Assembly: GCF_013394775.1 (NCBI RefSeq)
Contig: NZ_JABXYT010000001.1
Coordinates: 1,688,501 to 1,752,500, forward strand
Direction: 5' to 3'
Source of the DNA: Oribacterium sp. oral taxon 102
GTDB lineage: Bacteria; Bacillota; Clostridia; Lachnospirales; Lachnospiraceae
DNA length: 64,000 bases
Below the pieces are notes generated by a model. The model worked only from the letters and a program-made list of their open reading frames with translations. It was not told where the DNA came from and made no database searches. The translations under genes and the position numbers were made by a program. Position 1 is the first letter of the stretch; each line of letters starts with the position of its first letter. Positions 34,418 to 44,026 of this stretch are shown here, in pieces.

Positions 34418-34786
34418 TCACATGCCGAGAATGGTCTTGACAGTCGAAGTGATCCGCTCCGCGTTGAAGGGCTTCACTACGAAGTCCTTCGCGCCGGACT
34501 TGATCGCATCCACAACCATGCTCTCCTGCCCCATCGCGGTGCACATCACCACCTTGGCATCCGAATGCGCCTCCTTGATCTTCTTCAGCGCCTGCAGGCC
34601 GTCCATATTCGGCATTGTGATGTCCATGATGACGAGATCCGGATTCTCCTCATCATACTTCTTCACCGCCTCCAGCCCGTCCTGCGCCTCCACGAAGGTG
34701 CAGTCGGCGAAGCCGCCCTTGGTCAGGGAGTTCTTGACCATCATCCGCATGAACGCTGCATCATCCACCAACATAATCTTTGCCAT
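34418..34786 (-). CDS. cheY: Chemotaxis response regulator CheY
   Basis: A 122-residue single receiver domain with the acidic pair D8-D9, phospho-acceptor D55 (LVIMDITMPNMDG), T83 and K105 (VVKPF). Phosphorylated CheY binds the motor switch; CheC and FliY encoded nearby dephosphorylate it. A good ribosome site (AAGGAGAATAAGAA) precedes the ATG, downstream of a structured insert. Confidence 0.97.
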   Translation of the reverse strand: MAKIMLVDDAAFMRMMVKNSLTKGGFADCTFVEAQDGLEAVKKYDEENPDLVIMDITMPNMDGLQALKKIKEAHSDAKVVMCTAMGQESMVVDAIKSGAKDFVVKPFNAERITSTVKTILGM

Positions 34787-34819
34787 TTCTTATTCTCCTT
34801 ACTTCCTATATTGATCCTA

Positions 34820-35006
34820 TTTATAAAAAGCGGCAGTACCGCTCCGCTCCCTGTAATCGCTGTGAGACCGCTGCGAGTTTGACTGGGTTCACTTCGGTCT
34901 TGTAGACCTCAGTGAATCTGACCCCGTCAGACATAGACTTCGCGCTTTGCGCTCCGTCTACGCCATATCGCTTCGCAGTTTCCCTTATGGAAACTGCTCC
35001 GCTCAA
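34820..35006. repeat. Structured insert between fliM and cheY (four hairpins)
   Basis: On the minus strand this gap forms, in order, GCAGTTTCC/GGAAACTGC; TAGAC...GTCTA with inner GCGC/GCGC; a GGGT...ACCC-type stem with a GGTCT/AGACC tip; and AGCGG/CCGCT followed by TTTTTA, a terminator-like end just before cheY. A 61-codon frame across it is probably not a gene. It interrupts an otherwise tight operon and may attenuate cheY and downstream transcription. Confidence 0.6.
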
Positions 35007-36169
35007 ACTTCTCCGCTGCCTAATTCCCGGAGGCGTTCCAGATCCCGCTCCTTCTCCGCCTGGGAGATCAGCTTCTTCTGGAAGGGCTCAGGCGCACCGC
35101 CCGGCGTCGTCTCCCAGCTGCCGTCGTTTCCCTCCTCAGTCTCTTCATTCTTCTGCATAATGCGATCCTCGATCCGGACGGCGATATTCTTTTTATATAC
35201 GCCCATCCGTCCGGTGAACCACGGCTGCTTTCCCACATAGAGCCGAACCGTGCTGTCCTTCGGTTTATTGAGATCGATCACATCGCCAACGCGGAGGTGG
35301 TAGAGATCCCGGATGTCCAGCTTCACGACGCCGAGTTGCCCCGTCATCGGGAACTCCGAGCCGCGGAGATGCTCCAGTATCGTCTCCTCGTTGTTTTCAT
35401 AGGCGAAGCCTCTCGCAAGATGCTTCCGATTGTCAATGATCTTGAAAATGTGCTCAAGCAGCGAGCCGGGGAGACAGAGCCGGATCTTTTCCGCCGCCAG
35501 CCCCGAGACGTCCACATTAAACTCCGCCATTACGACGGTCTCGTCCAGCCCCACCTCCTGCACCATGGAGGGATTCTCCTCCACGCGGCTGATGCGGAAC
35601 TCTGCCGAGATATAGTTCGAGAAGCCGTCACCGAGCGCATGCGTAATATACTCCAGGATCCGGCGATACAGCGCCATCTCCACATCCGAATAGCGATAGT
35701 TCTCCTCCACCTTGGTGAAGGAATCCGAGCCCCCAAGCATGTGGCTCACGAGCGTGAGCGTGAGTCCCGGCGTGATGTAGATCATCATCGGCACATTGCT
35801 CTTCCCCTTCGAGCGCACATAGGTATCCACCAGCGTCATGCAGTCATTCTCATGGAAGAAATTCACATACTCATAGTAGCGCGTCTCCCGGAGATCCAGC
35901 ACCGTGATATCCGTCATGGTGCGGAAGATCCCGTTTACCTGCGAGGTGAGTATCCGGGCATAGTTCTCAAATATGCTCTTCAACAGCTTCATCTTCTCCT
36001 TCGTAAATTTACGAGGGCTGTAGAAGTCATACTTGTTGTAGCCTTCTTCCTTTGTATCTGCCGCCGCTGCCACGACCTGCTTCTCCGGCTTCGCCTCCGG
36101 TTCTGCCGGGCTGTCCTTCATGGACTTGAGAAGCGCGTCGATCTGGCTTTGGGATAGTACTTCTGCCAT
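35003..36169 (-). CDS. fliM: Flagellar motor switch protein FliM
   Basis: A 388-residue protein starting MAEVLSQSQIDALLKSM, the CheY-P binding segment, followed by the FliM core (about 45-240) and a C-terminal SpoA/FliN-like domain (about 255-330). The extra C-terminal tail of about 55 charged residues is unusual. It is placed 27 bp after motB; fliL, which is usually in between, is absent. Confidence 0.95.
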   Translation of the reverse strand: MAEVLSQSQIDALLKSMKDSPAEPEAKPEKQVVAAAADTKEEGYNKYDFYSPRKFTKEKMKLLKSIFENYARILTSQVNGIFRTMTDITVLDLRETRYYEYVNFFHENDCMTLVDTYVRSKGKSNVPMMIYITPGLTLTLVSHMLGGSDSFTKVEENYRYSDVEMALYRRILEYITHALGDGFSNYISAEFRISRVEENPSMVQEVGLDETVVMAEFNVDVSGLAAEKIRLCLPGSLLEHIFKIIDNRKHLARGFAYENNEETILEHLRGSEFPMTGQLGVVKLDIRDLYHLRVGDVIDLNKPKDSTVRLYVGKQPWFTGRMGVYKKNIAVRIEDRIMQKNEETEEGNDGSWETTPGGAPEPFQKKLISQAEKERDLERLRELGSGEV

Positions 36170-36196
36170 TCTCTAAAACCTCTTATCTCCTATAGC

Positions 36197-37165
36197 TTAC
36201 GGCGCCGCGGTCTCCGCCCCTCCGGAGGGCGCGGCTTCTCCCCCCGGCTCCGGCGGTTCTCCCGTGCTCTCCTCTGTGAACGCCGTGGTCTCCGGCTGCC
36301 CGGTCTCCTCGTTCGAGTGCTCCTCCGCCTGTTCTGTCATCCCGTCTGTGATGATGGTCTTGTTCTCATTGTTTCCATTCCGGTATTCCGCGTAATATTC
36401 GTCGAGATCCCGGATGGTTCCTCCTTTGTCGATAATCAGAATTTCCACTCTCCGGTTCTTCGCTCTCCCCGCGGCAGTCGCATTATCCGCAACCGGGTGG
36501 AACTGCCCATAGCCGATGCTGACCAGCTTGTCGGAATCCACGACATTTCTTCCCTGAATGAAGATGCAGACCTCTGCCGCCCGCATTACGGACAGCATAC
36601 GATCGTTTCTCGGATTGTTCGGCCGCGCAGGATCCCCCTGCGCGGTATGTCCCATAATATTCACCTGGGAAATCTGATCGTTATATTTTCCTATTGTATC
36701 ACAAAAAACGCTGAGTGTCTCCTGCCCCTGCACGGTCAGCACAGAGCTGTCTCCATCGAAGAAAGCCTTGTCCGTGAAGGTAATGAAGGTATAGTCTGTC
36801 CCGCGGGTGCTGGAAACGCCGGAAACCCCCGCGGCATCCAGCGCTTTCGCGATCTGGATATAAAGCTGGTTCATGTCCGCTTCCTCGACCAGATTCTGCG
36901 GTACCTTTTCGTCCCCGACCTTCCCGCCGAGCTCCGTCAGCGTGTCGTTTCCGGTCGCGGGCGCGTTCAGAATGATCTGCTCCGCCGTCTTGTCTCCCGG
37001 ACGTCCGTTCGGGTAGATACTCTGTACGAAGAGATCCCATTTCTGGGAATCCACTGTAGACATGGAGTACAGAAGCACGAAAAAGGTCATCAGCAGGGTC
37101 ACGAGGTCGCCATAGGTATCCATCCAGTTGCCGCCGGCGTCGTCCCCTCCTCCTCTTTTCTTCAT
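36197..37165 (-). CDS. motB: Flagellar stator protein MotB
   Basis: A 322-residue protein with one N-terminal membrane segment carrying the ion-binding D20 (WMDTYGDLVTLLMTFFVLL) and an OmpA-like peptidoglycan-binding domain (about 115-250, with VNIMGHTAQGD and NRRVEILI). A Glu/Pro/Thr-rich tail of about 65 residues follows. The start overlaps motA. Confidence 0.95.
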   Translation of the reverse strand: MKKRGGGDDAGGNWMDTYGDLVTLLMTFFVLLYSMSTVDSQKWDLFVQSIYPNGRPGDKTAEQIILNAPATGNDTLTELGGKVGDEKVPQNLVEEADMNQLYIQIAKALDAAGVSGVSSTRGTDYTFITFTDKAFFDGDSSVLTVQGQETLSVFCDTIGKYNDQISQVNIMGHTAQGDPARPNNPRNDRMLSVMRAAEVCIFIQGRNVVDSDKLVSIGYGQFHPVADNATAAGRAKNRRVEILIIDKGGTIRDLDEYYAEYRNGNNENKTIITDGMTEQAEEHSNEETGQPETTAFTEESTGEPPEPGGEAAPSGGAETAAP

Positions 37166-37974
37166 GATGCCTCGCCTCCTCCTGCCGGCGCAGCCTTCGC
37201 AAGCAGCTTCTTGGACTGCTTCTGCGTCAGAGAGGAAAGCAGCCTCTCCCGGATCACCTTCGGATTATCGCCGGACTGGATCGCGATCACGCCTTCAATG
37301 ATGGTGGAGCAGTACAGTACCTCCTCCTCCCCCTTGATACCGAGCTTCTGTGCGATCGGATGAAAGAATACATTGGAAAGCGCAGAGCCGTAGAAGGTCG
37401 TGATCAGCGCGACGCCCATATCCTGTCCGAGGGTATTCGCACCGCCGGATCCTGACATATCCATGCCCTTCAGCATGTTGACCAATCCTACCAGCGTACC
37501 GATCATACCGAAGGCAGGCGCCAGCGCTGAGCCCTTCAGGTACATCCCCCGCGCCTCGTCATGACGGCTCATCATATCCTCGACCTGCCGCTCCAGCGCC
37601 GCCCTTACCTTGTCCGGGTCATTGGCATCGACGATCATCACCACCGCCTGCTTGAAAAAGGGCTCCTTGATCTCCTCCGCCTTCTCCTCCAGCGCCAGCA
37701 GTCCGCTCTGCCGCGCGATCAGCGCCAGATCTACGATCTGCTCCACGACCTTCGGCACATTGTACTTCCTGCCGCCGCGCACGCAGATCGCGATATGCTT
37801 CGGGATCTGCGAGAGCACCCGAACCGGATAGCAGGCGATCAGCGCCGCTACGGTACCGCCGAGAACGATCAAAAGCGACGGAATATCAATGAAATTTCCC
37901 AGCTTCTGAACCGTTATTCCGTTTACGATCAGGACGATCGCTAAAATCCATCCTATGATTAGCGTCGGATCCAT
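37162..37974 (-). CDS. motA: Flagellar stator protein MotA
   Basis: A 270-residue protein with four membrane segments and the motifs SLLIVLGGTVAALIACYP and GSALAPAFGMIGTLVGLVNML, plus a charged cytoplasmic loop between segments 2 and 3. It forms the ion channel with MotB. The start follows AGGAGGAAAACT. Confidence 0.95.
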   Translation of the reverse strand: MDPTLIIGWILAIVLIVNGITVQKLGNFIDIPSLLIVLGGTVAALIACYPVRVLSQIPKHIAICVRGGRKYNVPKVVEQIVDLALIARQSGLLALEEKAEEIKEPFFKQAVVMIVDANDPDKVRAALERQVEDMMSRHDEARGMYLKGSALAPAFGMIGTLVGLVNMLKGMDMSGSGGANTLGQDMGVALITTFYGSALSNVFFHPIAQKLGIKGEEEVLYCSTIIEGVIAIQSGDNPKVIRERLLSSLTQKQSKKLLAKAAPAGGGEAS

Positions 37975-37995
37975 AGTTTTCCTCCAAATTCCTCC

Positions 37996-38190
37996 TTATG
38001 CTTCCCTTCCCGCAAGGATAGAGCGAAGAAATGCCGTGACCTTCTCCATGACCTCCTCCACGCTTTCCTTCACGAGGAAAAAATCGCCGGTCGTCAGCTT
38101 GACCTTCGTCTCAGGGATGCTCTTCAGACTGAGAATCTGAAAATAGTTCAGGTAAATGATCTCTCCGTTCAGCTTCTCCAGCTTAATCAT
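37996..38190 (-). CDS. flbD: Flagellar FlbD family protein
   Basis: A 64-residue protein starting MIKLEKLNGEIIYLNYFQI, the FlbD/SwrD family pattern, with SIPETKVKLTTGDFFLVKESVEEV. In B. subtilis the homologue SwrD raises flagellar motor power through the stators. Its place between flgE and motA is conserved. Confidence 0.93.
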   Translation of the reverse strand: MIKLEKLNGEIIYLNYFQILSLKSIPETKVKLTTGDFFLVKESVEEVMEKVTAFLRSILAGREA

Positions 38191-38241
38191 CTCGTCCCTC
38201 TCTTTCTCCGTACAGAAGCACAGAAACCTGCCATACCGGAA

Positions 38242-39246
38242 TTACCGCTTCATATTGACGAGCTCCTGCAGGATCTCGTCGGAAACCGTGATGATCTTCG
38301 AGTTCGCCTGGAAGCCTCTCTGTGTCGTGATCATATCCGAGAATTCCTTCGCGAGATCTACATTGGACGCCTCAAGATAGCCGGACATCAGGGTCGGCGT
38401 CGCGCCGCCCGGCTCGGAAGCCGTCACGATACCGGTATTGTCGCCGGATGAAGCATTGAAGGTATTGTTGCCTGCCTTCATCAGACCCTCCTGGTTCTGG
38501 AAGGAAGCGACTGCCACCTTTCCAATCACGACAGAGGTTGCCACGCCATCCTTGTCCACCGTCGCCTTGATCACGCCGTCGTTGCCGATCTCGACGCTCT
38601 TCAGCTGAGATGCCGCACCTGTGAAGCCGGGCGTCCCTCCCGGGATGCCTGCGATGTCCGCAGCGGACGGCGCGCGCAACGCATGCAGCGTCTTGTCGTC
38701 GTCTCCGCCGCCATACTTCGTCGGCTCCAGCAGATTATCCGGACGGAAGCCGTAGACGAAGTTTCCGTTGCTGTCCACCATATAGCCGTTCGCGTCGATC
38801 GTGAACTGCCCCACCCTCGTGTAGGAGAAGTCATTGCTCTTCAGCTCCTTGGTCGTCGCCGCCGTATCGTTCCGCTTGATCGTCACAGTTCTCGAGGTAG
38901 AATCCAGATTCGTGGAGTTCGTAATGAAGAAGCCGGAGCCGTTGATAGACGCATTAAAACCGCCGACGTAGGACGGTGTACTGCTGGTGTAATCGGTCGC
39001 GATTGAGCCGGTCAGTGCACCGTAGCCGTACTGCGCCGGATTCGCGCCGCCGATCGTCCCCAGATTATCCCCGTTTTTCTTGCCGCCGGACGAGGCGCTC
39101 GAGGTCTGATACATCGTATCCTTAAAGCTGTAGCTCTGCGCCTTGAAGCCGAAGGTATTGACATTCGCGATATTGTTGCCGATGACGTCCAGCTTATTCT
39201 GGTGGGCCCGCAGACCAGCCACCGCCGAATCCATTGCTCTTAACAT
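38242..39246 (-). CDS. flgE: Flagellar hook protein FlgE
   Basis: A 334-residue protein starting MLRAMDSAVAGLRAHQNKLDVIGNNIANVNTFGFK (described from residue 1), with a hook D1 region and the C-terminal SNVDLAKEFSDMITTQRGFQAN. I chose the ATG after GAGGAGGAAGAG, not an upstream in-frame codon. It is the main hook subunit. Confidence 0.95.
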   Translation of the reverse strand: MLRAMDSAVAGLRAHQNKLDVIGNNIANVNTFGFKAQSYSFKDTMYQTSSASSGGKKNGDNLGTIGGANPAQYGYGALTGSIATDYTSSTPSYVGGFNASINGSGFFITNSTNLDSTSRTVTIKRNDTAATTKELKSNDFSYTRVGQFTIDANGYMVDSNGNFVYGFRPDNLLEPTKYGGGDDDKTLHALRAPSAADIAGIPGGTPGFTGAASQLKSVEIGNDGVIKATVDKDGVATSVVIGKVAVASFQNQEGLMKAGNNTFNASSGDNTGIVTASEPGGATPTLMSGYLEASNVDLAKEFSDMITTQRGFQANSKIITVSDEILQELVNMKR

Positions 39247-39467
39247 TTCTCTTCCTCCTCTGTCAGAATATATCACCGAGAGTCTGATGAAACCGCGGCA
39301 TCGCTTCGCGCTTTCCGCAGCCCCCTCTTACATTGTTTTCTATGAATATATCAAAAAAATAAATAGTCAGACCGGCAAAAATAGATTAAAGCATTTCCTG
39401 AAGGGAATTGCTATCCTTATCCGTTTTTACATTGTATTAAATTCAGTACAATAATACGTGCTCCGCA
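39247..39467. other. A+T-rich gap between flgD and flgE
   Basis: About 220 bp, markedly more A+T rich than the flanking genes, in an otherwise tight operon. Several TATAAT-like hexamers occur on the minus strand, but I could not pair any with a convincing -35 or a sigma-28 box. It may hold an internal promoter or an RNA processing site for the hook genes. No gene is seen. Confidence 0.4.
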
Positions 39468-40028
39468 CTATATCCGTTTCTTTTCTTCGATATCCCTCCC
39501 TGAAATGGCTGCACCGGGTCCCGCCGCAGCGGACGCGGCCTTCCCGCTCTTCGGTCTTTCCGCGCTCCCCCGGCTCTTCCCGCCAATTACAAGAAGATTC
39601 TCCAGCGGATACTCTGTGGCATCCCCCGCGAGACGGAAGGTCGGCTCAGAGCCAGAGAGATTGACTGATTCGATCACGCCGGATCTCGTCTCATTTTTCT
39701 GCCCCGCCATGAGATCATTTGTCTTCACCGGCACCTTCGCTGTGACGCTCTGCCCTATCATCCCGGTCAGGTAGCTGGACTTCGCGAATGCCATCTGCGC
39801 CCTCAGGCTGCTGGTCATCGTCCCGAGAGACTGCACCATTGCCATCTGCGTCATCTGCGCCATCATCTCGCTGTTGTCCATCGGATTTGTCATGTCCTGA
39901 TGCGCGAGCTGCGAAGCGAGAAGCTTGAAATAGCTCTCAATCGTCAGTGTATTCTTCGAATTTGCCGCCGCACTGTAGCTGCCGCTCGTATACGGACTGT
40001 TGCTCACCGACTGTATCAGATCTGCCAT
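39468..40028 (-). CDS. flgD: Hook assembly protein FlgD
   Basis: A 186-residue protein with the family motif SYFKLLASQLAHQDMTNPMDNSEMMAQMTQMA and a downstream beta region. It lacks the long C-terminal Tudor/Fn domain of proteobacterial FlgD, as usual in Firmicutes. It caps the growing hook. It is placed between fliK and flgE. Confidence 0.93.
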   Translation of the reverse strand: MADLIQSVSNSPYTSGSYSAAANSKNTLTIESYFKLLASQLAHQDMTNPMDNSEMMAQMTQMAMVQSLGTMTSSLRAQMAFAKSSYLTGMIGQSVTAKVPVKTNDLMAGQKNETRSGVIESVNLSGSEPTFRLAGDATEYPLENLLVIGGKSRGSAERPKSGKAASAAAGPGAAISGRDIEEKKRI

Positions 40029-40040
40029 GCTTCTCCTCCC

Positions 40041-41297
40041 TTATACCAGCCCCAGCCGAAGCTGCTGCAGAAAATCCCCGGATTCCTGTGTTCGCTCCCG
40101 AATCCTCCGCTCCAGCTCCTCTGCCGCACGATCACGATTGTCCGAATTGTTACCGGAATTCTGCATCTCCGCTTCCGCCTGCCGCTCCGGGATCAGTACT
40201 GCAGTAACTGTCCCGGTCTTCTCCGTAATGATCTGCGCCATCTCCTGCGCATTCCGGCTGAGGAGCTCCATCGTCCTGGCGTCGTCCGTATAGAGACTGA
40301 CTCTCGCCTGCGCGCCCGTATAGCTCACTCGCAGCAGGATCTGCCCGAGATTCCTCGGCTCCAGCTGGATCAGCAGCTCTCCTCCCAATCTGTTCCGAAG
40401 CTGCGAAGCGATCCGATCACTGAGCGACGCCGGAAGCGCTGCCGCCGTCGTCGGGAGCGTATCCCGCGGTACATTCTCTGCGGGTATATGCTCCCCCCCT
40501 CTCTCCTGCCGCACAGTCATGCCGTGCGGAAAAACTGCCGCGTTTCCGGATTCACCGGCTCTTCGCTCCGTCCGCATCGTGCTGCCGCTTCGAGGCGCTT
40601 CTCCGATAACAGGCTCCTGTGCAGCCTCTCTCTCCGGCGATACAGCTCTCGGCTGCGCCCCCTCGGCGCGGCTCTGGTATCCGCGGCTGCCCGCATCCTC
40701 TGCATACTCCGGCAGTGCTTCCTCGGACAGCTCGGTTCTGTCCTCCTCTGCGGCCTCCGCCGTCTGCATCGCCGGCAGCGGCAGCGTCGCCCCCTCGGTT
40801 CGCTTCGTAACAGGTGCTTCCTCCGAAGCGACCTCAGACAGAGTACTGTCGTTCCACACGTCGGCGTTTCGTATCACCGCCGGTTCCGGAGCATCCTGCG
40901 GAAGAGCATCGGAAATCCCTGCGGGAAGCTCTGCTGCACGCTCTCCCTCCGGCAGTGTCTTCTGCGCGAAGAGGAGCAGGGGAACGATCCCGAACGGAAC
41001 GGCTTCATTCTGCACAGTCTGCTCCTCCGCCTTTTCGTCCTTCTCTGTCCGTTCCTTCTTTTCCGTATGGATCTCCGCGTTTCCCGCGGACTTCTCCGCA
41101 CTGCCTCTTCCGTCCGCCCTCCAGTCCTCCGGCTCTCTCTTCGGCACAGGGAGCGCGTCGTCCGTCCGCAGCCTTCCGCGGGCATCCTGCAAAAGCGCGG
41201 AAAAATCCGTCTCCGCAGCCCTTCCGACGCGTTTCCGCAGGGCTGCCGACTCCTGCCGGTACGCTGCGCTCCCTACCCTGTTCTCCGTCATTTCCAT
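40041..41297 (-). CDS. fliK: Flagellar hook-length control protein FliK
   Basis: A 418-residue protein. The first 260 residues are charged and low complexity. The C-terminal domain (about 275-385, LGGELLIQLEPRNLGQILLRVSY) is the conserved Flg_hook domain that contacts FlhB. Position between fliJ and flgD is canonical. Confidence 0.93.
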   Translation of the reverse strand: MEMTENRVGSAAYRQESAALRKRVGRAAETDFSALLQDARGRLRTDDALPVPKREPEDWRADGRGSAEKSAGNAEIHTEKKERTEKDEKAEEQTVQNEAVPFGIVPLLLFAQKTLPEGERAAELPAGISDALPQDAPEPAVIRNADVWNDSTLSEVASEEAPVTKRTEGATLPLPAMQTAEAAEEDRTELSEEALPEYAEDAGSRGYQSRAEGAQPRAVSPEREAAQEPVIGEAPRSGSTMRTERRAGESGNAAVFPHGMTVRQERGGEHIPAENVPRDTLPTTAAALPASLSDRIASQLRNRLGGELLIQLEPRNLGQILLRVSYTGAQARVSLYTDDARTMELLSRNAQEMAQIITEKTGTVTAVLIPERQAEAEMQNSGNNSDNRDRAAEELERRIRERTQESGDFLQQLRLGLV

Positions 41298-41300
41298 CCC

Positions 41301-41732
41301 TTACCTCTTGTGTATGATGAATTCCTCGATAAACCGCTCGTCTGCCTTCCGAATATCCCTTTGATAATCGGAAAGCTTGTGTTCCTTCAGCTTCTCGAAT
41401 TTCGATACATCTACCTTCGCCTCCACAAGCTCTGTCTGCTTCCGATCTGTCTCCTCCTGCAATTTCCGGAGACGTCCCTCCTCAAGGAGGATCTCCTCTG
41501 AACGGCGATCGAGCACCTCCTGAAAGAGCTGGAAACGCTGGATCGCACCGCCCCTCTGCTTCAGCTTCCCGAATTCCGTCTCCAGCTCCCGCCGCCTCTC
41601 ATAGAGCAGCTCCAAATACTGCCGCTGTCTGCGGAGCCGCGCCATCACCTCCGAGAACTCTCTCTGTACACGGTCGAGAAGCTGTGTCTTATAGTCCATC
41701 ACCGTCTCGAGACTGTATTGAAATTTCTTCAT
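41301..41732 (-). CDS. fliJ: Flagellar export chaperone FliJ
   Basis: A 143-residue coiled-coil protein (MKKFQYSLETVMDYKTQLLDRV start) of standard FliJ length. It links the FliI ATPase to FlhA. The start overlaps the fliI stop. Confidence 0.93.
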   Translation of the reverse strand: MKKFQYSLETVMDYKTQLLDRVQREFSEVMARLRRQRQYLELLYERRRELETEFGKLKQRGGAIQRFQLFQEVLDRRSEEILLEEGRLRKLQEETDRKQTELVEAKVDVSKFEKLKEHKLSDYQRDIRKADERFIEEFIIHKR

Positions 41733-43057
41733 CTACGCGCCTCCTCAGGCTCTTCGCCGACGCTCCTCTCCAGTGCCTCCAGGATCTCCTCATAAGAGAA
41801 GCTCTCCCGTGTTTCCTGCATCAGGAAACGATTGATCGCCGGATTCTTCTCCACCGCCTCATCCAGCTCCGGATTCGTTCCCTTTTTGTACGCCCCGATG
41901 GCGATCAGATCCGCGTTTTTCCGATAGAGCCCCAGCAGGTTCCGGAGGCGGTTCGCTGCGGCGCGATGCCGCTCCGAGACGATCTCCACCATCAGACGGG
42001 AGATGCTCATTCCGATGTCGATCGCAGGGTAATGGTTCTCCGCCGCGAGCTGCCGGGACAGGACGATATGTCCGTCCAGTATGCCCCGCACCGTATCCGC
42101 GATCGGCTCATTGGTGTCATCTCCCTCGACCAGCACAGTGTAGACACCGGTGATCGAGCCGTGCCGGAAGGCGCCCGCACGTTCCAGAAGCCGCGGAAAC
42201 TCTGCATAGATCGACGGGGTATAGCCTCTCGCGATCGGCGGCTCGCCGGTCGCGAGCCCGATCTCCCTCTGCGCCATCGCATAGCGGGTCAGCGAATCCA
42301 TCATCAGGAGGACATCCAGCCCCTGATCCCGGAAATATTCAGCGATCGTCGTCGCGACCAACGGCGCTTTCAGGCGAAGCATCGCCGGCTGATCCGAGGT
42401 CGCCACGACCAGCACCGTCCGGCGCATCCCCTCCTCTCCGAGATCCCGCTCGACGAACTCCAGCACCTCGCGACCCCGCTCTCCGACGAGGGCGATGACA
42501 TTGATGTCTGCCTTGACATTCTTCGCAATCATCCCGAGTAATGTGGACTTTCCGACGCCGGAGCCTGCGAAGATCCCGATACGCTGTCCCTTGCCGATCG
42601 TATTCAGCCCGTCGATCGCTTTGATGCCGAAGTCAAGCCGCTCTCGGATCGGCGGGCGTTCCAGAGGATTCATATAGGAGGTATTGACCGTATAGAAGCG
42701 GCTCTCCGGAAAGGGCGCGCCGCCGTCGATCGGAACCCCCTCCGCACTGACGATCCGCCCCTTCAGGAAATCCCCCACCGGGATCTGCAGCCGGTGCCGT
42801 GTATTCCGCACGAAGGCACCCGAGCTGATCCCCACGCCCTGCGCATAGGTCATCAGCTGGATATGATCGCCCTTGAAGCCTACGACCTCCGCGGGAATCT
42901 GCTGCTCCATCTCCTCCGAATAGATCATGCAGATATCCCCGATGCTTGCCTTCCCCGCACCGGATGCCTCCATCGCCATGCCGACAATATTCTCGATCTT
43001 TCCGATATTCTCGACCGTTTCGGTCTTTTCGATCGCCGCGAGCACATCCTCAAACAC
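41729..43057 (-). CDS. fliI: Flagellum-specific ATPase FliI
   Basis: A 442-residue F1-like ATPase with Walker A AGSGVGKST at residues 164-172 and Walker B LLMMDSLTRYA. It starts with GTG after AAGGAG. It energises unfolding and export of flagellar substrates with FliH and FliJ. Confidence 0.96.
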   Translation of the reverse strand: MFEDVLAAIEKTETVENIGKIENIVGMAMEASGAGKASIGDICMIYSEEMEQQIPAEVVGFKGDHIQLMTYAQGVGISSGAFVRNTRHRLQIPVGDFLKGRIVSAEGVPIDGGAPFPESRFYTVNTSYMNPLERPPIRERLDFGIKAIDGLNTIGKGQRIGIFAGSGVGKSTLLGMIAKNVKADINVIALVGERGREVLEFVERDLGEEGMRRTVLVVATSDQPAMLRLKAPLVATTIAEYFRDQGLDVLLMMDSLTRYAMAQREIGLATGEPPIARGYTPSIYAEFPRLLERAGAFRHGSITGVYTVLVEGDDTNEPIADTVRGILDGHIVLSRQLAAENHYPAIDIGMSISRLMVEIVSERHRAAANRLRNLLGLYRKNADLIAIGAYKKGTNPELDEAVEKNPAINRFLMQETRESFSYEEILEALERSVGEEPEEARR

Positions 43058-43072
43058 AGCGGACTCCTTCCC

Positions 43073-44026
43073 TTATTTTTCCTGCTCCTCCCGCGGCTCG
43101 AGCTGGGAGAGCTTCGTCCGCAGATTCTCCATCTGTGTCCGGATACTGAGATCTACGATCTCGTCCGGCGTCTCCATGATGAGCTTTCCCCTCTCGCTCT
43201 TCTCCGAAATCACGAAGCGGATGCTGCGGGAAACGCCGGACAGCTCCGAGGCGATCGCACTGTCTGTTTCCAGCAGCATTTCGTACTCCGCCTTGTCCAT
43301 ATAGATCTTCAGCCATGCGGTTTTCTTCAGCTTCTCCGCCTCCTGCAGGATCATCTTGCGGACGACCTCTCCGCTGCTCCGGAGACTGACATGGATCACC
43401 TTCTCCGCGACAGCGACGGCGACGTCCTTCAGCTCGTCCAGATAACGGCTGAGCCGCTTCCGTTTCAGCTCCTCGATATTGCCGAGAGCAAGTGCGCAGT
43501 CCTTATAAAACTGATCCAGCGCCGCCCTGTGCTCCTGCCGGAGCTCCTCTGCCGCCGCTCTCCTGCCGTCCTGCCTGCCCTCCCGCAGCCCCTGCTCATA
43601 CCCCTCAAGCCTCGCCTCCTCTCGGATCTTCTCCGCCTCCCGGCGGCTCACCGCGAGGAGCTTCTCCGCCCGCTCGATGCTCTGCTTCGTTATCTCGCCG
43701 ATGCCGGAGCGAACCGCGAGGGAGCTGTCCGCCTTCGGCTCTTCCGCTCCGGAAGGCGCAGCTCCGGAAGAAAACGGCTCCTCTCTATCCGCCGGAAGCA
43801 TCTCCGTTTCCTTTCCCCTGCTCTCCTCTGCACTTCCCTGGTGGAAAATCGTACCCAGAAAGCTGCTGTAGCGCACCGGATCACTCGCCGCGTGGGACAG
43901 GCGCTCTCCGGTACGCTCCCGATCGGCAGGCTCCGCACTGTCGGAGAAGATGATCGCGTCCTCCGTAAGGAAGCTCCGTGCCTCCGTGTCCCCCATCGCT
44001 TTGATCACCGACTTAGACGAGAACAT
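43073..44026 (-). CDS. fliH: Flagellar assembly protein FliH
   Basis: A 317-residue protein with a charged N-terminal half and a long helical region (about 110-200) followed by the FliH/V-ATPase E-subunit-like C-terminus. I chose the ATG giving MFSSKSV, 11 bp after AAGGGAGG in the overlapping end of fliG; an ATG nine bases earlier is too close to that site. It regulates FliI. Confidence 0.9.
   Translation of the reverse strand: MFSSKSVIKAMGDTEARSFLTEDAIIFSDSAEPADRERTGERLSHAASDPVRYSSFLGTIFHQGSAEESRGKETEMLPADREEPFSSGAAPSGAEEPKADSSLAVRSGIGEITKQSIERAEKLLAVSRREAEKIREEARLEGYEQGLREGRQDGRRAAAEELRQEHRAALDQFYKDCALALGNIEELKRKRLSRYLDELKDVAVAVAEKVIHVSLRSSGEVVRKMILQEAEKLKKTAWLKIYMDKAEYEMLLETDSAIASELSGVSRSIRFVISEKSERGKLIMETPDEIVDLSIRTQMENLRTKLSQLEPREEQEK

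Noticed and set aside
34821..35006. 61-codon frame between fliM and cheY
   Set aside because: It runs through four hairpins, overlaps the fliM end, lacks a ribosome site and resembles no protein family.
39900..41501. 533-codon plus-strand frame
   Set aside because: It is the antisense of fliK and neighbours; no start signal or protein family pattern is seen.
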